Source: a virus. Taken from it: DNA of 20,991 bases. The notes under the pieces were generated by a model. The model was not told the origin of the DNA. It ran no database searches and saw only the letters and a list, made by a program, of their open reading frames with translations. The stretch covers positions 1-20,991 of the IMG/VR virus record IMGVR_UViG_3300012920_000348; one strand, given 5' to 3'. Positions 14,818 through 19,762 of the stretch are shown piece after piece (position 1 is the stretch's first letter; each line of letters opens with the position of its first letter). The translations under genes were made by a program, and so were the position numbers.

Positions 14818-14823
14818 TAAATA
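14818..14823 (+). promoter_or_regulatory. Possible late promoter and repeat-bearing leader of dnaE
   Basis: ACTAAATATTCTAG contains TAAATA at 14818-14823, like the other late boxes in this window but with AC in place of the leading TA. Predicted start about 14829. The leader then carries three AAGGCA repeats (14831-14836, 14840-14845, 14852-14857) before ATG 14865. The 82-base gap 14783-14864 is the largest break in this operon, so a separate promoter is reasonable. Confidence 0.45.
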
Positions 14824-14864
14824 TTCTAGTAAGGCACACAAGGCAATAAGAAAGGCAGTATATT

Positions 14865-16544
14865 ATGACTGAACAAGAACAAATTGAGGCTCTGTTAGAT
14901 AGATTTAAAAGGCCTATACCGGAAGGAAAAACCTATCAAACTAGACTTGCTGAAGAGTTTGAACTTATAATACAGCAACGTTTTACTCAATACTTTTTAC
15001 AGATTTGTGATATACTAGATATTACTAGTGACATACCTCATATGACTAGAGGTAGTGCTGGTTCAAGTCTAGTATGTTATATGCTAGGTATAACTGATGT
15101 AGATCCAATCAAATGGAATATACCTATCGCACGATTTATGAATCCTTTGCGTGACGACTTACCTGATGTTGATATTGATTTCCCACATTGGCAACAGGAA
15201 GAAGTTATGAATAGGATTTTTAAAAAATGGCCGGGCAAGTCAGCACGACTATCTAACTATGTAATGTATCAAGATAAAAGTGCTAAACGTGAGGCTGTAA
15301 AACGTTTAGGCGTTAAAGGCAACTTACCTCGTAATTTTAAATATGAGGATTTAGGCATCGATGTAAAAGAGGCAAAAAGAATAGAAAACAAACTAAAGGG
15401 GAAAAAGAAATGTATATCAAAACACTGTGGAGGCATCTTAATGTTTACAAGGCAATTACCAAAATCTTTAATATCACAAGACAACCAAATACTGTTAGAC
15501 AAAAACGAAGTAGAGGACTTAGAACATCTCAAAGTGGACATCCTAGCGAATCGTGGTTTATCGCAACTTATGGAGATAGATCAGACCGCACTAGAAGACT
15601 ATCCGGAGTCGGACGAAAAAACTTCGGCTTTGCTATGCCGAGGGGATATCCTTGGGGTAACGCAGGCGGAGAGTCCAGCGATGAGGAGACTGTTTAGAGC
15701 CATACAACCAAAGTCAGTTTATGACTGTGTGTTCGCTACTGCACTGATAAGACCTGTAGCAATGAGCGGAAGAAAGACCGCTAGTATGTTTCACGATTGG
15801 AGTCGTGAACGCCAAACTGATACCATAGTATACGAGGACGATGCAATAGAAAGGATAAGTAGTATTATAGGAGTTGATTATTATGAAGCCGATATGTACC
15901 GTCGTGCGTTTGCTAAAAGAAACGAAGAAAAGATTACAGAATTTATTCAAAGAATGGGACGACACCCTAAACGAGAATCCGCTATTGAGTATTTGCAGTC
16001 ACTATCCGGATTCGGTCTTTGTCGTGCCCACGCCGTCAACCTCGGACGACTCATCTGGGCACTCGCATACCAAAAAGCACACAACAAAGAAGAGTTCTGG
16101 AGAGCGTGTCTCAAACACTGCCAAGGCTCGTACAGACGTTGGGTACACAAAACTGAAGCGAAAAGAGTAGGCATTCAGCCTCGCACTAAATCAAAATCAG
16201 ATACCATAGACGATCCTGTTTACCAATACAAAAAGTTTGGTTGGTGGAGCAGTGAAAAATTTTTACCAGGATTGTTTTGTAAAGGAACATATATGGACCA
16301 CGTAGAGTTTGCAGGACTAGTTGCAAATGGTCGTGTGTTTAAAGGTAACAAAGGCAAGTACGTAACGTTTGTTACACTAGGTGTAGACAACGGACAATAC
16401 ATAGACGTTACAATTAAAAAGCCATTTGGTTATTCTGATTGTGATGTAATTTGGGGAACTGGTAAAGTAAGACACAACAATAATTCAGATTATGTAGAAG
16501 TTGATCAAGTAAAAGGTTATAAAATTGATCGATGGTTAAAATAA
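14865..16544 (+). CDS. DnaE-type (C-family, polymerase III alpha) DNA polymerase core lacking PHP domain
   Basis: The 559-aa product has ATG 14865 with AAGAAAGG about 9 bases upstream. Domains in order: palm start YFLQICDIL; Gly-Ser block RGSAGSSLVCYMLGITDVDP (G63-S68); catalytic LPDVDIDF (D101, D103); SKHCGGILMF; KVD with K223/D225; GVTQAES; ALIRP (293-297); GLCRAHAVNLGRLIWALAYQ (fingers); C-terminal OB-fold VEFAGLVANGRVFKGNKGKY. All three catalytic aspartates are present. Absent versus E. coli DnaE (1,160 aa) are the whole PHP domain and the C-terminal tau-binding region; the fingers are short. It would be a template-directed polymerase, unusual beside T4-type helicase and primase, since T4 uses B-family gp43. 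GC is clearly raised over about 15540-16190. It ends 9 bases into the convergent YqgE gene. Confidence 0.9.
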   Translation: MTEQEQIEALLDRFKRPIPEGKTYQTRLAEEFELIIQQRFTQYFLQICDILDITSDIPHMTRGSAGSSLVCYMLGITDVDPIKWNIPIARFMNPLRDDLPDVDIDFPHWQQEEVMNRIFKKWPGKSARLSNYVMYQDKSAKREAVKRLGVKGNLPRNFKYEDLGIDVKEAKRIENKLKGKKKCISKHCGGILMFTRQLPKSLISQDNQILLDKNEVEDLEHLKVDILANRGLSQLMEIDQTALEDYPESDEKTSALLCRGDILGVTQAESPAMRRLFRAIQPKSVYDCVFATALIRPVAMSGRKTASMFHDWSRERQTDTIVYEDDAIERISSIIGVDYYEADMYRRAFAKRNEEKITEFIQRMGRHPKRESAIEYLQSLSGFGLCRAHAVNLGRLIWALAYQKAHNKEEFWRACLKHCQGSYRRWVHKTEAKRVGIQPRTKSKSDTIDDPVYQYKKFGWWSSEKFLPGLFCKGTYMDHVEFAGLVANGRVFKGNKGKYVTFVTLGVDNGQYIDVTIKKPFGYSDCDVIWGTGKVRHNNNSDYVEVDQVKGYKIDRWLK

Positions 16545-17087
16545 ATTTGCAGTTGCTTCTTTGACAGATGCCGCAACAGATTGTTTCCATAACATCTTAG
16601 GTTCAGTATCAAGCACAGTAGTAGGACAATCAACAGTCAACCATTTGTGTGTAGGTGCCCAAGGATGTTGCCCACTCATTTCACCTTCTAGTTGTCCAGG
16701 TGCCCACGTACTCATTCCCAGTGTACAAATCCATTGTTTAGGACCTTTGCCTTCTTCAATTAGATTAAACAAGTCAACACTGCTGGTTACAGATATCTTG
16801 CTGTTTATAATATGTGAATTAGGCATTTGTATATCATTTGTGTGAACAAGATGTATTGCATTCTGTTCTACAGGACCACCCAAGTAACAATTAACATCAC
16901 TGTCTGAATAGACAACAGCAACCTGTTCTAGAACACTTTTTAATTTTACTTTCTGCAAAGGTCTATTAAGCATAACACCCCAAGCACCATGATTGTCATT
17001 GTGTTCTGCTATAAGGATAACACTTTGTTTGAAGAAGTCAGAATGACTTGCGGGTTGACTAATTAGCAGTTTGCTTTTGTAGTTCAT
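16536..17087 (-). CDS. YqgE/AlgH (UPF0301) family protein
   Basis: The 183-aa product has the normal family length. The family pattern is complete: LLISQPASHSDFFKQSVILI, then HNDNHGAWGVMLNRPLQKV, CYLGGPVEQNAIHLVH, CTLGMSTWAPGQLEGEM and a final W-x-x-SV. Bacterial YqgE/AlgH proteins are conserved but poorly understood; AlgH influences alginate and other regulation in Pseudomonas, and no enzyme activity is settled. A copy in a phage is uncommon in my knowledge. The start at 17087 abuts a late TAAATA box with exactly 5 bases between, so the mRNA is predicted to be leaderless. The end overlaps the dnaE stop convergently. Confidence 0.88.
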   Translation of the reverse strand: MNYKSKLLISQPASHSDFFKQSVILIAEHNDNHGAWGVMLNRPLQKVKLKSVLEQVAVVYSDSDVNCYLGGPVEQNAIHLVHTNDIQMPNSHIINSKISVTSSVDLFNLIEEGKGPKQWICTLGMSTWAPGQLEGEMSGQHPWAPTHKWLTVDCPTTVLDTEPKMLWKQSVAASVKEATANLF

Positions 17088-17092
17088 ACTAG

Positions 17093-17098
17093 TATTTA
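17093..17098 (-). promoter_or_regulatory. Late promoter abutting the YqgE start codon
   Basis: Read on the minus strand the sequence is GGTAAATACTAGT followed by ATG at 17087. TAAATA occupies 17098-17093 and five bases separate it from the ATG. The box is squeezed between the nitrilase stop (17102-17100) and this start. The 18 bases 17082-17099 recur exactly at 19326-19343. Confidence 0.75.
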
Positions 17099-17099
17099 C

Positions 17100-17873
17100 C
17101 TAGATTTCTACAGTGCAACTATCTGAACCTGTGTCTTTAAGTTTTTGTATCCATTCACCATTTGAATCCATGATGCCGTTTGGACATTGAACAGGTACTT
17201 CTTCTTTCCCTGCCATGTCCAAACTGCTTCCACTAATGACAATTTTCATACCAAAACTTTTAGCAAACATTCTAAGATGATTTTCGTGCCACGTGTAATA
17301 TATTTCATCCCAATCAGATGTATTACAGTTTACAGCAACAAACAATAGGTTAACACCCATCTTGGCATATTCAGTAACGTAATATGGATTGCCGTTGGGA
17401 GAAACTAACGGACTTGCCCATACGTCATTACAAATAAGCACACCTGCTCTGTGTTTATCGTCGACATCAAAAACCATAGGTGCCCAACCAGGAATGTAAG
17501 CAGTTGCTTCGCCACCTCCCTGCAGTGTAGTTGGTAACAGTCTTTTACTGTAAGCACCAATGTAGTTTGTTTTATAGACCCTGACTTGGTTGTAAGGAAC
17601 TCCATCACCTTCGATCCAACCTGTGCCTAACAATAATCCCATGTCATAACCTTGGCAGGCATTTAGTAGTATGCCTTCCTGTTGTGATGTCCATACTGCA
17701 TTGTCATTGTTACAGGTATTGATCACAGGCGGTGCACAGTATCCACTCAATGCACCCTCTGGTGTAAGTAGCCAGTCGGTATCCTTTTCCTGCTCTATAA
17801 CCTGCGTTAGATTGTTGCTGTTAGCAAGAGCATTTCTAGTAACCGGTGTCTGTATTGCTGTAATCTTGGTCAT
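17100..17873 (-). CDS. Carbon-nitrogen hydrolase (nitrilase superfamily)
   Basis: The product is 257 aa from ATG 17873, chosen because it is 5 bases after a late TAAATA box; a longer frame from 17909 would put the promoter inside the gene. The catalytic triad is complete: E39 in LLTPEGALSGY, K110 in AYSKRLLPT and C148 in AGVLICNDVWASPL. The superfamily hydrolyses amides, nitriles, ureas or NAD-type amide donors; the motif layout fits an amidase, but the substrate is not predictable. It is rare among phage accessory genes as far as I know. It is followed within 12 bases by the YqgE start, each with its own promoter. Possible roles in nitrogen or NAD scavenging are speculation. Confidence 0.88.
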   Translation of the reverse strand: MTKITAIQTPVTRNALANSNNLTQVIEQEKDTDWLLTPEGALSGYCAPPVINTCNNDNAVWTSQQEGILLNACQGYDMGLLLGTGWIEGDGVPYNQVRVYKTNYIGAYSKRLLPTTLQGGGEATAYIPGWAPMVFDVDDKHRAGVLICNDVWASPLVSPNGNPYYVTEYAKMGVNLLFVAVNCNTSDWDEIYYTWHENHLRMFAKSFGMKIVISGSSLDMAGKEEVPVQCPNGIMDSNGEWIQKLKDTGSDSCTVEI

Positions 17874-17878
17874 ACATA

Positions 17879-17884
17879 TATTTA
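17879..17884 (-). promoter_or_regulatory. Late promoter abutting the nitrilase start codon
   Basis: Minus strand TTAAATATATGT precedes ATG 17873; TAAATA is at 17884-17879 with exactly five bases before the ATG. Together with the plus-strand box at 17919-17924 it forms a divergent late promoter pair in the 104-base gap between the two genes. Confidence 0.6.
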
Positions 17885-17918
17885 AAATAATAAAAAAACA
17901 CAGCAACAAGTCTGGTAC

Positions 17919-17924
17919 TAAATA
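17919..17924 (+). promoter_or_regulatory. Late promoter (ACTAAATACTATTAG)
   Basis: TAAATA at 17919-17924 followed by CTATT predicts a start at about 17930 and a leader of about 48 bases with AGAAGGGA before ATG 17978. Unlike its minus-strand partner, this unit has a conventional leader and Shine-Dalgarno. Confidence 0.7.
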
Positions 17925-17977
17925 CTATTAGACTTGACATTTCTTACTTTTGATTTGCCAGGCAGAAGGGATTTGAA

Positions 17978-18271
17978 ATGGAAACTCTAGTTCACATTGT
18001 AGCAGTCCTTGTGCATATATCAACAGGACAAACCACAACACTTACAAATACAAATATGTATTTCAACAGTGTACCTGAATGTGTAAGTTACACTCAACAG
18101 AACACACAGATGATAGGCAACAGTTTGTATGTGTACCTTGAAAGCGAGTATGGTCCTAATCAACCATGGCGCATTGATGGATTGCTATGTGGCACACGTG
18201 AATGGATAGAACAAGAACTTGGACCAGCAACCGACGATCCACAACCTACAGAAGAATTCTTATCGACATAA
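17978..18271 (+). CDS. Small probably secreted two-cysteine protein
   Basis: The product is 97 aa; ATG 17978 with a strong AGAAGGGA Shine-Dalgarno. The N-terminus METLVHIVAVLVHISTG is hydrophobic and could be an export signal or short anchor. The mature part is polar and acidic with two cysteines, in VPECVSYTQQN and GLLCGTREWIEQEL, spaced about 37 residues, likely a disulfide if exported. A similar layout (signal-like start, S-x-E-C, a polar stretch, a second Cys then E-(D/W)-x-E) is seen in the 84-aa minus-strand protein at 19077-19331. No known domain. Expressed late from its own promoter; function unknown. Confidence 0.65.
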   Translation: METLVHIVAVLVHISTGQTTTLTNTNMYFNSVPECVSYTQQNTQMIGNSLYVYLESEYGPNQPWRIDGLLCGTREWIEQELGPATDDPQPTEEFLST

Positions 18272-18274
18272 ATA
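18269..18274 (+). promoter_or_regulatory. Late promoter overlapping a stop codon
   Basis: CATAAATACTG: TAAATA at 18269-18274 begins on the TAA stop (18269-18271) of the preceding gene. Predicted start about 18280, only five bases before the ATG at 18285, so the leader would be very short and has no Shine-Dalgarno. Confidence 0.7.
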
Positions 18275-18284
18275 CTGCTTTAGT

Positions 18285-18539
18285 ATGCCACGACGCAAAA
18301 CTAAAACACACTCTATCACAGGGTCGTCCATGCCAGATGTAGAGTTGGTTGCAATAATGGACAAAGCATTAAAAGACAAATCACGTCACCGTCATGTAGT
18401 TAAGGTAGATAATCCTCGTTGGGATAAAGCCTACAAGACTCTGTGGGCGGATCATATTAACACGATCAGTCACTGGCGAAAACTTGAATACAAGTACAGT
18501 TCCGCCAGTGATACTTTTATATTTTACTATAAAGGTTAA
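18285..18539 (+). CDS. Small basic protein of unknown function
   Basis: The product is 84 aa from ATG 18285, just after the late promoter; an upstream frame start at 18219 would precede the promoter and is rejected. ATG 18330 is an alternative if the near-leaderless start is not used. The N-terminus is very basic (MPRRKTKTHSITG) and the remainder mixes basic and aromatic residues (NPRWDKAYKTLWADH, ISHWRKLEYKY). No known domain; soluble. The stop overlaps the convergent minus-strand gene by 4 bases. Confidence 0.6.
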   Translation: MPRRKTKTHSITGSSMPDVELVAIMDKALKDKSRHRHVVKVDNPRWDKAYKTLWADHINTISHWRKLEYKYSSASDTFIFYYKG

Positions 18540-18733
18540 TACGTTCTATTTTGTGATTTGACTGAGATATGCCCCGCCACCCTGTCCTTGTTTGGACCGG
18601 CTTTGAATCTATATCCTGAAGTCCCAGTATCATTCGCAGATATCACAGTTTGACTATTCTGCAATATTCTTTCCTTACGTGCTTTCACACGAGCCTCACG
18701 ATACTGTTTGTGTAAGAAGTCGAATCTGTTCAT
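18536..18733 (-). CDS. Small basic protein of unknown function
   Basis: The product is 65 aa; ATG 18733 with a strong GGGAGGG Shine-Dalgarno. It begins MNRFDFLHKQYREARVKARK, a basic helix, followed by a Gly/Ser/Asn-rich tail ending KSQNRTY. No known domain. It has a late promoter about 80 bases upstream and an unusual 71-base leader with two GGA-bearing hairpins and an 8-codon upstream ORF (see the leader entry). Function unknown. Confidence 0.6.
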   Translation of the reverse strand: MNRFDFLHKQYREARVKARKERILQNSQTVISANDTGTSGYRFKAGPNKDRVAGHISVKSQNRTY

Positions 18734-18804
18734 AACACCCTCCCTGGTTAAAGTTTAGGTGCGTTCCTTCGCATTATGCTACTTCCGTCCCGTAGGATGA
18801 ACGT
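18734..18804 (-). promoter_or_regulatory. Structured late mRNA leader with GGA hairpins and an 8-codon uORF
   Basis: Downstream of the late box the minus-strand leader folds two small hairpins: CTAC/GTAG (18795-18779) with loop GGGACGGAA, and TGCG/CGCA (18773-18760) with loop AAGGAA. An ORF encoding MRRNAPKL (18774-18748) ends 14 bases before the ATG at 18733, and a GGA-containing Shine-Dalgarno follows. GGA in hairpin loops plus GGA at the Shine-Dalgarno is the layout of CsrA-type translational control; that is an inference. Confidence 0.45.
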
Positions 18805-18809
18805 ATTTG

Positions 18810-18815
18810 TATTTA
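18810..18815 (-). promoter_or_regulatory. Late promoter (GCTAAATAC)
   Basis: Minus strand GCTAAATACAAATACG: TAAATA at 18815-18810, predicted start about 18804. It drives the 65-aa gene at 18536-18733. Confidence 0.65.
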
Positions 18816-18835
18816 GCATAGCAGGTATGTGTGAT

Positions 18836-18907
18836 TTACAGGGCAGATAAAAGGATCAGGGTCACTATGCAGATCACTATGAATGTGTTACTGTTTAGCC
18901 AATCCAT
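18836..18907 (-). CDS. 23-residue single-span membrane peptide
   Basis: A short ORF begins at ATG 18907 inside the end of the 56-aa ORF, with AAAGAG a few bases upstream. Its product, MDWLNSNTFIVIC then IVTLILLSAL, is a short polar head followed by about 16 hydrophobic residues, which is enough for one membrane span. The overlap arrangement and clean amphipathic layout suggest a real phage mini-membrane protein (possible holin-like or envelope-active peptide), but its length makes chance occurrence possible. Confidence 0.4.
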   Translation of the reverse strand: MDWLNSNTFIVICIVTLILLSAL

Positions 18908-19058
18908 CTCTGCTCTTTCTGTAGGCACTGACACGGTTCCAATGTTCTATGGCCTGCTGTATGCCTTCTCTTTCTATGTCGTCCTGGCTACGGCGCAACT
19001 GTTCTTTCAATTGTTTGATCCGTTGACCTGGAGTCACCGATTTGTTTCTGTGTTTCAT
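18888..19058 (-). CDS. Small hydrophilic coiled-coil protein
   Basis: The product is 56 aa from ATG 19058, 18 bases after the stop of the upstream minus-strand gene, to TAA 18890-18888. It is strongly charged: MKHRNKSVTPGQRIKQLKEQ then LRRSQDDIEREGIQQAIEHW, a clear helical/coiled-coil pattern. No good Shine-Dalgarno is visible, so translation may be coupled to the upstream gene. It is the sense strand to a hydrophobic plus-strand frame (18831-19106), which I regard as its shadow. Function unknown. Confidence 0.55.
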   Translation of the reverse strand: MKHRNKSVTPGQRIKQLKEQLRRSQDDIEREGIQQAIEHWNRVSAYRKSRDGLAKQ

Positions 19059-19076
19059 TTGCTTGGGGATCTATTG

Positions 19077-19331
19077 CTAGATCGTTTTACCGGCCTGTGG
19101 CTCTGAGCCAGTCTTTTCCTTTATAAATTGCCTGAACTCCTCCACATCTTCTTGGGGTATGCAGGCTATGTTACCATACGCACGAGGTTCAATTGACTGC
19201 ATCTCTTCTGCGTATGATTGGCCACTCTGTATACACGATTCTGCAGAACCATAGTGCGGATCCGTGATTTCAAACCACGCACAACTTCCGTACATACAGG
19301 CGCTGACAAACAGCACAAACATCGTGTTCAT
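19077..19331 (-). CDS. Small secreted or lipoprotein-like cysteine protein
   Basis: The product is 84 aa. The N-terminus MNTMFVLFVSACMYGSCAWF is hydrophobic and contains VSAC, which fits a lipobox, though no positive charge precedes it. The mature part has cysteines in SAESCIQSGQ and GNIACIPQEDVEEF and is acidic, ending in a basic tail. The layout resembles the 97-aa protein at 17978. The start codon follows a late TAAATA box by exactly 5 bases, in an 18-base sequence identical to that at the YqgE gene, so the message is predicted to be leaderless. Function unknown; probably periplasmic or envelope. Confidence 0.7.
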   Translation of the reverse strand: MNTMFVLFVSACMYGSCAWFEITDPHYGSAESCIQSGQSYAEEMQSIEPRAYGNIACIPQEDVEEFRQFIKEKTGSEPQAGKTI

Positions 19332-19336
19332 ACTAG

Positions 19337-19342
19337 TATTTA
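19337..19342 (-). promoter_or_regulatory. Late promoter abutting a start codon (copy of the YqgE element)
   Basis: Minus strand TGTAAATACTAGT followed by ATG 19331; TAAATA at 19342-19337. Identical over 18 bases (19326-19343) to 17082-17099. Confidence 0.75.
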
Positions 19343-19349
19343 CATTGCC

Positions 19350-19373
19350 AAAAACTGGTGTAAACCAACCAGT
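19350..19373 (-). terminator. Intrinsic terminator after the 66-aa lipoprotein gene
   Basis: ACTGGT (19373-19368), 8-base loop, ACCAGT (19359-19354), then a short T run on the minus strand. It begins directly after the stop codon at 19376-19374 and ends 8 bases before the next late promoter. The plus strand also has a T-rich run after the stem, so it could act in both directions. The stem is short (6 bp). Confidence 0.55.
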
Positions 19374-19574
19374 TTATTTTTTCAACAGTTCACAGGTCTC
19401 TGCGTCAGCACTGAGTGTTTCACCCTTTTTGTGCAACCACACGTAACTGTAAACTATACTGCCGTCATCTGACACGGAACACTTCTTGCCCAATTTGATT
19501 TCGGGTGGTGCTATGTGTCCACTGCAACCCACGAGCAAGAGAGCCGTCGCTAGTAATATAATCTGTTTCATCAT
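19374..19574 (-). CDS. Small lipoprotein
   Basis: The product is 66 aa; ATG 19574 (a second ATG at 19571). It is a typical lipoprotein signal, MMKQIILLATALLLVGCSG: basic residue, hydrophobic core and lipobox LVGC with Cys 17. The mature part of about 50 residues is polar with two further cysteines (KKCSVSDDG, AETCELLKK). The usual family-free phage lipoproteins include outer spanins and superinfection-exclusion proteins; no feature decides between them. It has its own late promoter, a 5'-terminal hairpin in the leader and a terminator immediately after the stop. Confidence 0.75.
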   Translation of the reverse strand: MMKQIILLATALLLVGCSGHIAPPEIKLGKKCSVSDDGSIVYSYVWLHKKGETLSADAETCELLKK

Positions 19575-19590
19575 GTTCTTTCTTGGATAT

Positions 19591-19627
19591 TTGGCAATCA
19601 GTGTATGCCCACCGGCACACTTGCCAA
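19591..19627 (-). promoter_or_regulatory. 5'-terminal stem-loop of the lipoprotein mRNA
   Basis: On the minus strand TTGGCAAGTGT pairs with ACAC(tga)TTGCCAA: an 11-bp stem (7+4) interrupted by a 3-base bulge, with a loop of about 12 bases. The predicted transcription start from the late box at 19638-19633 is 19627, the first base of the stem, so the mRNA would begin with this hairpin. It probably stabilises the message or affects translation. Confidence 0.55.
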
Positions 19628-19632
19628 CGTTG

Positions 19633-19638
19633 TATTTA
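19633..19638 (-). promoter_or_regulatory. Late promoter (GCTAAATAC) for the 66-aa lipoprotein
   Basis: Minus strand GGCTAAATACAACG, TAAATA at 19638-19633. The leader of about 53 bases leads to ATG 19574. Confidence 0.65.
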
Positions 19639-19747
19639 GCCTACAGTGTCGAGTGCGTGTGCTTGAATGATCCTTTTATATGCTAATCTGCTATGCAGTT
19701 GCGATTCATATCACTGAGTGTGTATCATCGTAAGTCTAGCACTCGTT
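19639..19747 (-). ncRNA. Possible short structured late transcript without an ORF
   Basis: The late box at 19758-19753 predicts a start near 19747. Between it and the next promoter no ORF longer than 8 codons exists on the minus strand. The 7-base CGAGTGC at the 5' end (19745-19739) is the exact complement of GCACTCG about 85-90 bases downstream, closing a long-range stem around smaller helices (AATC...TGC/GCA...GATT). No T-loop or anticodon arm can be fitted, so it is not a tRNA. It may instead be only a long leader for the lipoprotein gene. Confidence 0.3.
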
Positions 19748-19752
19748 AGTAG

Positions 19753-19758
19753 TATTTA
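19753..19758 (-). promoter_or_regulatory. Late promoter (TCTAAATACTACT)
   Basis: TAAATA at 19758-19753 on the minus strand, immediately after the stop codon of the lipoprotein gene at 19763. There is no clear gene directly downstream before the next late box. Confidence 0.55.
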
Positions 19759-19762
19759 GATG

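Noticed and set aside
15874-16170. 98-codon +1-frame ORF inside dnaE
   Set aside because: No Shine-Dalgarno at the start and the openness is explained by the GC-rich, stop-poor composition of this stretch; unlike the ORF at 15410 it has no counterpart in the mini-DnaE.
17873-17909. Longer nitrilase start with a hydrophobic, signal-like N-terminus
   Set aside because: The extension would contain the late TAAATA box; starting at 17873 gives the normal nitrilase N-terminus and the same promoter-to-ATG spacing as two other genes.
18219-18284. N-terminal extension of the 84-aa basic protein from ATG 18219
   Set aside because: A late promoter at 18269-18274 lies inside the extension, which also overlaps the coding end of the previous gene in another frame.
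18831-19106. Hydrophobic 91-aa plus-strand ORF resembling a membrane protein
   Set aside because: It is the antisense of a charged coiled-coil ORF and of the end of a secreted-protein gene on the minus strand, has no Shine-Dalgarno, and a late promoter for the minus strand lies just beside it. Hydrophobicity is the expected shadow of a Lys/Glu-rich gene.
19651-19745. tRNA suggested by perfect 7-base complementary ends
   Set aside because: The enclosed sequence has no T-arm, no anticodon arm and no GTTC-type loop on either strand; only the outer stem fits.
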